A stretch of 30,300 nt of DNA, from positions 1 through 30,300 of the forward strand of contig JAFRMI010000058.1 of assembly GCA_017430765.1 (NCBI GenBank), read 5' to 3'. The stretch's first letter is position 1, and the number at the start of each line of letters is the position of its first letter. The stretch comes from Lachnospiraceae bacterium (GTDB lineage: Bacteria; Bacillota_A; Clostridia; Lachnospirales; Lachnospiraceae). Shown here piece by piece: positions 24,064 to 30,300 of this stretch. Below the pieces are notes generated by a model. That model searched no databases. It saw only the letters and a list, made by a program, of their open reading frames with translations, and was not told the origin of the DNA. The position numbers and the translations under genes are program-made.

Positions 24064-24400
24064 CAGGATATCACAGGGAAGCCCTTTTTCAGAGGAGAAC
24101 AACAGTTGTAAGCACGTTTTCAAGATATCACAGGGAAGCCCTTTTTCAGAGGAGAACAACAGTTGTAAGCACATTTTCAAGATATCACAAGTGCAGTCCT
24201 TTTCAGAGGAGAACAACAGTTGTAAGCACAGCTTCAAGATATCACAAGCGCAGTCTTTTTCAGAGGAGATCGACTCTTGCAAGTGTAGCTTCAAGATATT
24301 AGAAAAGATTCTCAAAAAGAGATCAACTATAGTATTTGCAGTTGCAAGATAACACACGCGCAGTTCTTTTTTATATAGAACTATTATAACAAGTGCAAAG
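24064..24400 (+). repeat. 57-bp tandem repeat, four units plus two degenerate ones
   Basis: Units start with CARGATATCACA at 24064, 24121, 24178, 24235 and 24292, all 57 bp apart; a weak unit follows at 24345. Units 1 and 2 differ at two positions. Each includes CAGAGGAGAACAACAGTTGT, with a GAGGAG ribosome-binding-site-like core and the inverted repeat ACAAC/GTTGT. One frame (24030-24302) stays open and would give 19-residue repeats (RYHREALFQRRTTVVSTFS), but no ribosome-binding site supports it. The array fills most of the 398-bp nadK-argR spacer. Confidence 0.92.
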
Positions 24401-24412
24401 GAAACGCATCCC

Positions 24413-24874
24413 ATGAAGAACGCACGTCACCAGCAGATCCTGAAACTCATTCAGAAATACAGCATCGGCACGCAGGAAGAGCTTGCCGCTTGCCTCAACG
24501 AATCCGGTTTTACGGTTACGCAGGCGACGGTCTCCCGTGACATCCGTCAGCTCCGTCTTCATAAAGCACCCGATGAGAATGGGAGGCTTCGCTATGTGTT
24601 CGACAGCGGGGACAGTCCGGATATTGCGAAGCGGTACCGGGATGTCCTGAAGGCTTCCTACGTCTCCATGGATGTATCCTTTAACATACTTGTCATGCAC
24701 ACCGTGTCCGGAATGGCCATGGCGGCTGCAGCTGCCCTTGACTCCCTTGACTGGCCCGAAATTCTCGGCTGCATAGCAGGAGATGATACAATCTTTATCG
24801 TGATCCGCAGCCCGGAAGACGCAGAAAATCTGATATTCAGAATAAAAGAGATGATCGACATCCCGCAGTTGTAA
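24413..24874 (+). CDS. argR: arginine repressor ArgR
   Basis: ArgR is a hexameric, arginine-responsive regulator of arginine synthesis and catabolism genes. The N-terminal winged helix-turn-helix has IGTQEELAACL and TQATVSRDIRQLRL; the C-terminal oligomerisation/arginine-binding domain has MHTVSGMAMAAAAALDS and GCIAGDDTIFIVIRS. The product is 153 aa, the usual size. AAGGA lies about 10 bp upstream of the ATG. The last nine codons plus the stop form the first unit of a 49-bp tandem repeat that continues downstream. argR next to recN is a common Firmicutes arrangement. Confidence 0.95.
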   Translation: MKNARHQQILKLIQKYSIGTQEELAACLNESGFTVTQATVSRDIRQLRLHKAPDENGRLRYVFDSGDSPDIAKRYRDVLKASYVSMDVSFNILVMHTVSGMAMAAAAALDSLDWPEILGCIAGDDTIFIVIRSPEDAENLIFRIKEMIDIPQL

Positions 24875-25091
24875 TGAAGCAAAAATGCAACTTGAAGAGA
24901 TGATCGACATCCCGCAGTTGTAATGAAGCAAAAATGCAACTTGAAGAGATGATCGACATCCCGCAGTTGTAATGAAGTATCAAATACAGCTTAAAGAGAT
25001 GATCGGCATCTTGCAGATGAAAAAACCATCAAATACAGCTTAAAGAGATGATCGACACCCCACTGCTGTAGTAACACATAAAATGCAGCAA
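24846..25091 (+). repeat. 49-50-bp tandem repeat seeded by the 3' end of argR, five units
   Basis: Units start at AAGAGATGATCG at 24846, 24895, 24944, 24994 and 25043. Unit 1 is the end of argR (KEMIDIPQL and the stop) plus 20 bp. Unit 2 is identical to unit 1 over 49 bp. Unit 3 is identical over its first 34 bp. Units 4 and 5 have diverged. Similarity thus falls with distance from the gene. The remaining part of the spacer to recN (25092-25180) has no gene. Confidence 0.95.
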
Positions 25092-25180
25092 AAATCAGAT
25101 GGCGAATAAAGCCCCTGCTTCCGCCGCAAATTCAAACTAAAGGACACCTGCTTCTGCAGCAGCTCCCCCGGAGGACATAG

Positions 25181-26866
25181 ATGTTACGAAACCTGCATAT
25201 CAAAAATTTAGCCCTCATCAAGGAGGTTGACGTCGACTTCACGGAGGGCCTCAACATCCTGACCGGTGAGACAGGCGCCGGCAAATCGATCATCGTCGAC
25301 TCGATCGGTCTGGCTCTGGGAGAGCGCGCCCAGCGGGAACTCATCCGCAAGGACAGGGGCGCCGCGATCGCGGAGCTTGTGTTCGAGGTGACGGATGGGG
25401 AAACGGTGCGCATTTTAAAGGAAATGGATGTGGAGCCGGAGGACGGCGTCCTGATCATTTCCAGAAAAATGCAGGACGGACGATCCCAGTTCCGCGTCAA
25501 CGGCGAAACCCGGACGGCCTCTGAAGTCCGTGAGATCGCCTCTCTTCTCCTCGACATCCACGGGCAGAGCGAGCACCAGAAACTCCTTCACGAGGACCAC
25601 CAGCTGATGCTCCTGGACCGTTTCGGCGGGGCGGAGCTCGCGGCCGCGAAGGAGCGGAACGCCGAGGCCTACCGGACTTATGCCGCGTGCGGGAAGGACC
25701 TCCGCCACTATCAGATGAATGAGCGGGAGAGAGAGCAGAGACTGTCCTTTTTGGAGTATGAAATCAGCGAGATAGAGGAAGCGGATCTCAAAGAGGGAGA
25801 GGACGAGGAACTGGAAGCTCTCTTTCGGAAGCTGTCGGCCGCCGGAAAGATCGCGTCCGCGGTTTCTGAGGCGCACGAGGTAACCGGGTACGATGGAAAC
25901 GGCGCGGGAGAAGGCATCGGCAGTGCCCTGAAAAAGCTGGAAAATGTCAGCACATTTGACCCTTCCCTTGAAGATCTCGTCTCCCAGCTCTCTCAGATCG
26001 AGAGCCTTCTCAATGACTTCAACCGCGACCTCATGGAGTACGCAGATGAGCTGGATTACGAGTCCGGGACGCTCGAGGAGACGGAAGACCGCCTCAATAT
26101 CATCAACCGGATGAAATCGAGATACGGCGGCAGCATTCCGGAGATTCTGGAATCGCTCGATGAGCGTCGGAAAGAAGTGGAGGAACTGGAGGATTACGAG
26201 GCGCGGCGGGCCGCCGCGGAGAAGAGGGCGGAGCAGGCACTGGAAAAACTGCGCGCCGCGGCTGAAGAACTGACCGGGATTCGCAAGCAGACGGCGGAAA
26301 GGTTCGTCAGCGAGGCAGCGGCTGAATTTTCCGAGCTGAATTTTGCGCGGGCAGATTTCGCGATTGAGTTTGACACGAAGGAGAAGATCGATGCCGGCGG
26401 GCAGGACCGCATCGAATTTGTGATCGCCACGAACCCCGGCGAGTCCCGCCGCCCCCTGAAAAATGTCGTTTCCGGCGGCGAACTTTCCCGCCTCATGCTC
26501 GGAATCCGGACGATGTTCGCGGGGGAGGACCGGACGGGAACGATCATATTTGACGAGATCGACAGCGGGATCAGCGGGCGGACCGCGCAGAAGGTGGCGG
26601 AGAAGCTGGCGAAGGTCGCGCGGACACACCAGGTCCTCTCCATCACGCACCTGCCGCAGATCGCGGCGATGGCGGACGCGCACTACGGCATCACGAAGAC
26701 GCTCGGGGACGCCGGCGCGATTACGAATATCGAGCCTCTTGATCCCGGCGAGGCCGAGGAGGAGATCGCGCGTCTCATCGGCGGCGCAGCCGTTACGGAG
26801 AACACGCGCCGCTCGGCAGCGGAGATGCGGGAAATGTGCCGGCAGTTTAAAGAGGAACACCTCTAG
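25181..26866 (+). CDS. recN: DNA repair protein RecN
   Basis: RecN is an SMC-like ATPase acting early in double-strand break repair. The Walker A motif GETGAGKS is at 29-36, the ABC signature SGGELSRLML starts at 431, and Walker B IIFDEIDSG contains D458-E459. A long coiled coil with a central region (residues ~150-380) separates the ATPase halves. GGAGGA (25170-25175) precedes the ATG. The length of 561 aa is normal. No LexA box is visible just upstream. The last ~29 codons are duplicated downstream. Confidence 0.96.
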   Translation: MLRNLHIKNLALIKEVDVDFTEGLNILTGETGAGKSIIVDSIGLALGERAQRELIRKDRGAAIAELVFEVTDGETVRILKEMDVEPEDGVLIISRKMQDGRSQFRVNGETRTASEVREIASLLLDIHGQSEHQKLLHEDHQLMLLDRFGGAELAAAKERNAEAYRTYAACGKDLRHYQMNEREREQRLSFLEYEISEIEEADLKEGEDEELEALFRKLSAAGKIASAVSEAHEVTGYDGNGAGEGIGSALKKLENVSTFDPSLEDLVSQLSQIESLLNDFNRDLMEYADELDYESGTLEETEDRLNIINRMKSRYGGSIPEILESLDERRKEVEELEDYEARRAAAEKRAEQALEKLRAAAEELTGIRKQTAERFVSEAAAEFSELNFARADFAIEFDTKEKIDAGGQDRIEFVIATNPGESRRPLKNVVSGGELSRLMLGIRTMFAGEDRTGTIIFDEIDSGISGRTAQKVAEKLAKVARTHQVLSITHLPQIAAMADAHYGITKTLGDAGAITNIEPLDPGEAEEEIARLIGGAAVTENTRRSAAEMREMCRQFKEEHL

Positions 26867-26973
26867 GCGATCCGTCATCAATTCAGCGGCGCAGCCGTCA
26901 CGGGAACACGTACCGACCGGCAGCGGAGATGCGGGAAATATGACGTCCGTTTAAAAAAGAACGTCTGCGTGGA
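26781..26973 (+). repeat. 105-bp direct duplication of the recN 3' end
   Basis: GCGGCGCAGCCG at 26781, inside recN, recurs at 26886, after the stop. The match continues through GCAGCGGAGATGCGGGAAAT and the GTTTAAA block. The second copy has small deletions and a TGA, so it is not coding. Period 105 bp. Confidence 0.9.
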
Positions 26974-27011
26974 TGCATTTTTCAAATTTAAGTAAAAATG
27001 ACGAAGATGTG

Positions 27012-27040
27012 TCGACAATGTGATGTATTTTTATTATAAT
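27012..27040 (+). promoter_or_regulatory. sigma-A promoter of glgA
   Basis: TCGACA (27012-27017), a 17-bp spacer and a perfect TATAAT (27035-27040) lie 43 bp before the glgA start. Confidence 0.75.
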
Positions 27041-27083
27041 TGAACACAGTTAGGGCATATCCTGAAGGGAGGGAAATATCATT

Positions 27084-28529
27084 ATGAAAAATATTCTGTT
27101 TGTTGCATCAGAAAGCGTACCGTTCCTCAAAACCGGGGGACTTGCGGATGTTGTCGGTTCTTTGCCCAAGGAGCTCGACAAGGAGTATTTTGACTGCCGC
27201 GTGATCCTTCCCTATTACTCCTGCATGGCGCAGAAATGGAAGGATATGCTCGCGTACAAGACCAATTTCTATATGGATTTCGACTGGAACAGCTGCTACG
27301 TCGGGATATTTGAGTGTGAGTACGACGGAATTAAGTTCTATTTTATTGATAACCAGGACTATTTTTCCGGGGACAAGCCGTATGAGGATATGCCGTGGGA
27401 TCTGGGAAGATTCGCGTTCTTCTGCAAGGCGGCGCTGTCCATCCTGCCGACGATCGAATTCCGTCCGGACGTGATCCACTGCCACGACTGGCAGACAGGA
27501 CTTGTGCCGGTGTATCTGAACGCGTATTTCCAGGATAATGAATTCTATCGCGGCATCAAGACCGTTATGACGATCCACAACCTGAAGTTCCAGGGACTTT
27601 GGGATGCGAAGCAGATGAAGGATATCGTCGGACTGTCCGACTATTACTTCACGCCGGATAAGATGGAATTCAACCACGACGGCAATCTGCTGAAGGGCGG
27701 CCTTGTTTATGCGGACGCGATCACGACCGTTTCGAATACGTATGCGGAAGAGATCAAGATGCCGTATTACGGCGAGGGGCTTGACGGGCTGATGCGCGCG
27801 CGTGCCAACGACCTGCGCGGCATTGTCAACGGTATTGACTATACAGATTTCAATCCGGAGACGGACAAGCACATTTTCAAGAATTACAATGCGCAGAACT
27901 TCCGCAAGGAGAAGGTCAAGAACAAGATCAAGCTGCAGGAAGAGCTGGGCCTCACCGTCGATCCGAAGGTCATGACGATCGGTATCGTGTCCCGTCTCAC
28001 GGACCAGAAGGGCTTCGACCTGATCGCGTATGTGATGGACGAGATGTGCCAGGATGCGGTGCAGTTCGCCGTGCTCGGCACCGGAAATGAGCAGTATGAG
28101 AATATGTTCCGTCACTTTGCGTGGAAGTACAGCGGCAAGGTCTCCGCGCAGATCTACTATAACGAGGCGCTTTCCCATAAGATCTACGCCGGGTGCGACA
28201 CATTCCTGATGCCGTCACAGTTCGAGCCCTGCGGCCTGTCACAGCTCATGGCGCTCCGCTACGGCACACTGCCGATCGTCCGCGAGACCGGCGGCCTCAA
28301 GGATACGGTCGAGCCGTACAACGAGTACGAGAGAACCGGAACGGGCTTCTCCTTCATGAACTACAACGCACATGAGATGATGGCGACAGTCCGCTATGCC
28401 GAGAAGATCTTCTACGACAACAAGCGTGAGTGGAACCGCATGGTCGACCGCGCGATGGCACAGGACTTCTCATGGAAAGCTTCCGCCAAGAAGTACCAGG
28501 AGATGTACGACTGGCTCATCGACAAGTAA
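27084..28529 (+). CDS. glgA: glycogen synthase (ADP-glucose type, GT5)
   Basis: GlgA transfers glucose from ADP-glucose to the end of alpha-1,4-glucan chains. The N-terminal ADP-glucose-binding motif KTGGLADV is at 16-23, followed by HCHDWQTGLVP and MTIHNLKFQG. The C-terminal GT-B domain has GIVSRLTDQKG and EPCGLSQ from E381, then LRYGTLPIVRETGGLKDTV. Length 481 aa is normal. AAGGGAGGG lies upstream of the ATG. The gene has its own promoter and terminator and is not in a glg operon. The GlgX-like protein at 10729 is the only other glycogen-related gene in the window. Confidence 0.97.
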   Translation: MKNILFVASESVPFLKTGGLADVVGSLPKELDKEYFDCRVILPYYSCMAQKWKDMLAYKTNFYMDFDWNSCYVGIFECEYDGIKFYFIDNQDYFSGDKPYEDMPWDLGRFAFFCKAALSILPTIEFRPDVIHCHDWQTGLVPVYLNAYFQDNEFYRGIKTVMTIHNLKFQGLWDAKQMKDIVGLSDYYFTPDKMEFNHDGNLLKGGLVYADAITTVSNTYAEEIKMPYYGEGLDGLMRARANDLRGIVNGIDYTDFNPETDKHIFKNYNAQNFRKEKVKNKIKLQEELGLTVDPKVMTIGIVSRLTDQKGFDLIAYVMDEMCQDAVQFAVLGTGNEQYENMFRHFAWKYSGKVSAQIYYNEALSHKIYAGCDTFLMPSQFEPCGLSQLMALRYGTLPIVRETGGLKDTVEPYNEYERTGTGFSFMNYNAHEMMATVRYAEKIFYDNKREWNRMVDRAMAQDFSWKASAKKYQEMYDWLIDK

Positions 28530-28545
28530 AAACAGCACTTCCAGC

Positions 28546-28573
28546 GGCCACGGGAAACCGTGGCCCTTTTTTT
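28546..28573 (+). terminator. intrinsic terminator of glgA
   Basis: GGCCACGG (28546-28553) pairs perfectly with CCGTGGCC (28558-28565) around a GAAA tetraloop, followed by C and seven Ts. Confidence 0.95.
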
Positions 28574-28619
28574 GTGTACCACGGGGTGTACCAGGATTTC
28601 ATAAGTTCAGAAGTGGGTG

Positions 28620-28648
28620 TTGACAGCGCAGAAGAAGTAAGGTATAGT
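28620..28648 (+). promoter_or_regulatory. recA promoter
   Basis: A perfect TTGACA (28620-28625), a 17-bp spacer and TATAGT (28643-28648). Transcription should start near 28655, giving a leader of about 200 nt. Confidence 0.9.
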
Positions 28649-28663
28649 ATCAAATATGAACAC

Positions 28664-28691
28664 GAACACATGTTCTAGAGAACAAACATTC
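28664..28691 (+). promoter_or_regulatory. tandem LexA (SOS) boxes of recA
   Basis: GAAC-ACAT-GTTC at 28664-28675 is a perfect Firmicutes LexA box, with C before and T after as in the extended consensus. A second, imperfect box GAAC-AAAC-ATTC lies at 28680-28691. Both sit just after the expected transcription start, so bound LexA would block recA transcription until DNA damage. Confidence 0.88.
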
Positions 28692-28693
28692 TA

Positions 28694-28811
28694 TATATGC
28701 GACAGGTTTATCATATAAAACGGACATCTAAATATGGGTTTGAAGATCCACATATAGAGCTGTACGACAGCATATTCGTTAGGTGATTCTCATATATGAA
28801 AAGCAAATGCA
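28694..28811 (+). repeat. degenerate 39-40-bp repeat in the recA leader
   Basis: CATATA boxes recur at 28712, 28751 and 28791 (39 and 40 bp apart), each after a GGTTT/GGTGATT-like block and followed by a GACA or GCAAAT stretch. Conservation is low, so this may be an old tandem array or simple A/T-rich leader sequence. The rest of the leader contains no gene. Confidence 0.35.
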
Positions 28812-28858
28812 TATATACCAGTCTATTTCAGATTGCAAGATAAAGAGGAGAAAAACAC

Positions 28859-29992
28859 GTGAAAAAATCATCCGGAAGCAGCGAAAAAGTCTACAAAGCA
28901 ACAGCAAAAGCCCTCCGCGAGGAGAAAGAGAAAGCCCTGGAGGCTGCGATCGGCCAGCTTGAGAAGGAATTCGGCAAGGGAACTGTCATGAAACTCGGCG
29001 AGGCCAATGAATCCATGAACATCGAGGCGATCCCGACGGGCTCCCTTTCACTCGACATTGCACTCGGAGTCGGCGGCGTCCCCAAGGGCCGCATCATTGA
29101 GATCTATGGCCCTGAGTCGAGCGGTAAGACAACCGTGGCGCTTCATATGGTAGCAGAAGTCCAGAAGCGGGGCGGCATCGCGGGCTTTGTGGACGCGGAG
29201 CATGCGCTCGACCCGGTCTACGCGAAGAATATCGGCGTTGACATCGAGAACCTGTACATCTCGCAGCCCGATTCGGGCGAACAGGCCCTTGAAATCGCGG
29301 AAACGATGGTCAGATCCGGTGCCGTGGACATTATCGTCGTGGACTCAGTCGCCGCGCTTACACCGCAGGCGGAGATCGACGGGGACATGGGTGATTCTCA
29401 TGTGGGCCTGCAGGCGCGCCTCATGAGCCAGGCGCTCCGCAAACTGACTGCCAGTGTGAGTAAGACAAAGTGCATCGTGATCTTCATCAACCAGCTTCGT
29501 GAGAAGATCGGCGTGATGTTCGGCAACCCGGAGACCACAACCGGCGGCCGCGCCCTGAAATTCTACGCGTCGATCCGGATGGATGTCCGCAGGATCGAGA
29601 CACTGAAAGCCGGTGGAGATATGGTCGGCAACCGGGCCCGCATCAAGATCGTAAAGAATAAGGTGGCTCCGCCCTTTAAGGAGGCACAGTTTGACATCAT
29701 GTTCGGCAAGGGCATCTCAAAATCCGGCGACGTTCTGGATCTGGCCGTCTCGAATGACATCGTTGAAAAGAGCGGCTCCTGGTTCGCATATGCCGGCAGC
29801 AAGATCGGCCAGGGCCGTGAGAATGCGAAACTGTATCTCGAGAACAACCCGGATCTGTTATATGAGATCGAGCAGAAGGTCCGCGGCGCATACGGACTTC
29901 CTGTCGATGAAGAGTTTGAACTCGGAGAGGAGGAGATCCCTGCAGCAGGCACATCTTCGGCAAATGCATCCAGTGACGACGCCGAACTCTAA
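28859..29992 (+). CDS. recA: recombinase RecA
   Basis: RecA polymerises on single-stranded DNA, promotes strand exchange and triggers LexA self-cleavage. I chose the GTG at 28859, with GAGGAG (28845-28850) 8 bp upstream. The Walker A motif GPESSGKT is at 84-91; Walker [13 protein letters not shown], loop L1 [19 protein letters not shown], the [22 protein letters not shown] segment and the C-terminal domain follow. The N-terminus has about 20 extra basic residues before the usual start of the fold. The C-terminal tail ([12 protein letters not shown]) is encoded by the first copy of a 51-bp duplication whose second copy lies after the stop. Expression is SOS-controlled. Confidence 0.98.
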   Translation: MKKSSGSSEKVYKATAKALREEKEKALEAAIGQLEKEFGKGTVMKLGEANESMNIEAIPTGSLSLDIALGVGGVPKGRIIEIYGPESSGKTTVALHMVAEVQKRGGIAGFVDAEHALDPVYAKNIGVDIENLYISQPDSGEQALEIAETMVRSGAVDIIVVDSVAALTPQAEIDGDMGDSHVGLQARLMSQALRKLTASVSKTKCIVIFINQLREKIGVMFGNPETTTGGRALKFYASIRMDVRRIETLKAGGDMVGNRARIKIVKNKVAPPFKEAQFDIMFGKGISKSGDVLDLAVSNDIVEKSGSWFAYAGSKIGQGRENAKLYLENNPDLLYEIEQKVRGAYGLPVDEEFELGEEEIPAAGTSSANASSDDAEL

Positions 29993-30032
29993 GGAACAGA
30001 CACATCTTCGGCAAATGCATCCAGCGATGACG
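29947..30032 (+). repeat. 51-bp direct duplication of the recA 3' end
   Basis: A 35-bp block beginning AGGCACATCTTCGG at 29947, inside recA, recurs at 29998 after the stop with three substitutions. Copy 2 reads in the same codon phase ([11 protein letters not shown]) and ends in its own TAA, so it resembles a second recA C-terminus. Confidence 0.95.
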
Positions 30033-30085
30033 AAAAGTAACTACCGTAAACGAGAAGGCCTTTGACAGAAGATCCAGGTTTCACC

Positions 30086-30300
30086 ATGGACAAAGATAGA
30101 ACCAATAAAATTGATAATAAGAATACCACAGACAAAGAGAAGACGAGGGCCAGAAAAACGGCCCTCGTCCTCCTTACCGACATGGACAGAACGGAGATGC
30201 AGCTGTTGGAGAAACTCCGCAAGGCCGGATTCTCTGAAGAAGTCGTGCGCGATGCCGTTGAATATGTCCGCGGATTTGGATACATTAATGATGAACGTTA
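30086..30300 (+). CDS. recX: regulatory protein RecX, 5' part (3' end outside window)
   Basis: RecX binds RecA filaments and limits their activity. From the ATG at 30086 the protein has a polar N-terminal stretch, then ALVLLTDMDRTEMQLLEKL, KAGFSEEVVRDAVEYV and FGYINDERY, which fit the first RecX helical repeats. The frame is open to the window end. The ribosome-binding site is weak (AGG), so expression may be low relative to recA. It follows recA by 93 bp, the usual order, with no terminator between, so cotranscription and SOS control are likely. Confidence 0.88.
   Translation, partial: MDKDRTNKIDNKNTTDKEKTRARKTALVLLTDMDRTEMQLLEKLRKAGFSEEVVRDAVEYVRGFGYINDER
30143..30168 (+). promoter_or_regulatory. 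perfect 9-bp hairpin inside early recX
   Basis: ACGAGGGCC (30143-30151) pairs exactly with GGCCCTCGT (30160-30168) around AGAAAAAC. It lies about 19 codons into recX and has no T-tract after it (CCTCCTTACC). It may slow translation or act as a weak attenuator between recA and recX; this is inference. Confidence 0.4.

Noticed and set aside
24030..24302. Protein-coding gene of 90 aa with 19-residue repeats
   Set aside because: No ribosome-binding site and no family resemblance; the open frame follows from a repeat period divisible by three. Kept only as a repeat.

Overview
The window looks like a chromosomal segment of a Clostridia-class Firmicute, most likely a member of the Lachnospiraceae. 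The evidence is the gene order infB-rbfA-nrnA-truB-ribF-rpsO-pnp, the block nusB-xseA-xseB-tlyA-nadK-argR-recN, an Asp23 gene in front of nusB, strong Shine-Dalgarno sequences, TTG and GTG starts, and a Firmicutes-type LexA box in front of recA. The family assignment is an inference from gene content; no rRNA or tRNA gene is present to confirm it. Almost everything is on the + strand; only a DUF1292 gene (10078-10419) is on the - strand.

Layout: 1-5647 is the translation/RNA block (infB 3' part, rbfA, nrnA, truB, ribF). 5681-6757 is a separately promoted XRE-HTH/Uma2 nuclease-fold gene. 7085-10016 is rpsO-pnp-dut, closed by a bidirectional terminator shared with the DUF1292 gene. 10569-13394 is an unusual pair: a GlgX-like protein that has lost most of its catalytic residues, overlapping a DUF5662 gene. 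13534-18531 holds ftsW/rodA, acpP, gltX and prfC. 18707-26866 holds asp23, nusB, xseA, xseB, tlyA, nadK, argR and recN. 27012-28529 is glgA with its own promoter and terminator. 28620-30300 is SOS-controlled recA followed by the start of recX.

The most striking feature is the spacers. At least fifteen loci carry imperfect tandem repeats of 25 to 106 bp. Period and sequence differ at almost every locus, and the array often starts inside the last codons or at the stop codon of the upstream gene. In argR, recN, recA and rbfA the 3' end of the gene is itself the first repeat unit, and at argR the copies decay with distance. In TruB, the GlgX-like protein and RbfA similar repeats lie in coding sequence and build linkers or tails. 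Two arrays (2306-2420 and 21226-21550) belong to one dispersed family: hairpins and linker lengths match, and one stem pair covaries. This suggests an active process of local duplication at gene ends, plus at least one REP-like element family.

Second in interest is the GlgX-like pseudoenzyme (10729-12813). It keeps the GH13 scaffold and GlgX signature segments but has Ile at the nucleophile position, Val-Asn in place of His-Asp in region IV, a degenerate region I and a deletion of roughly 60 residues. It is translationally coupled to a DUF5662 gene and lies in the same window as glycogen synthase.
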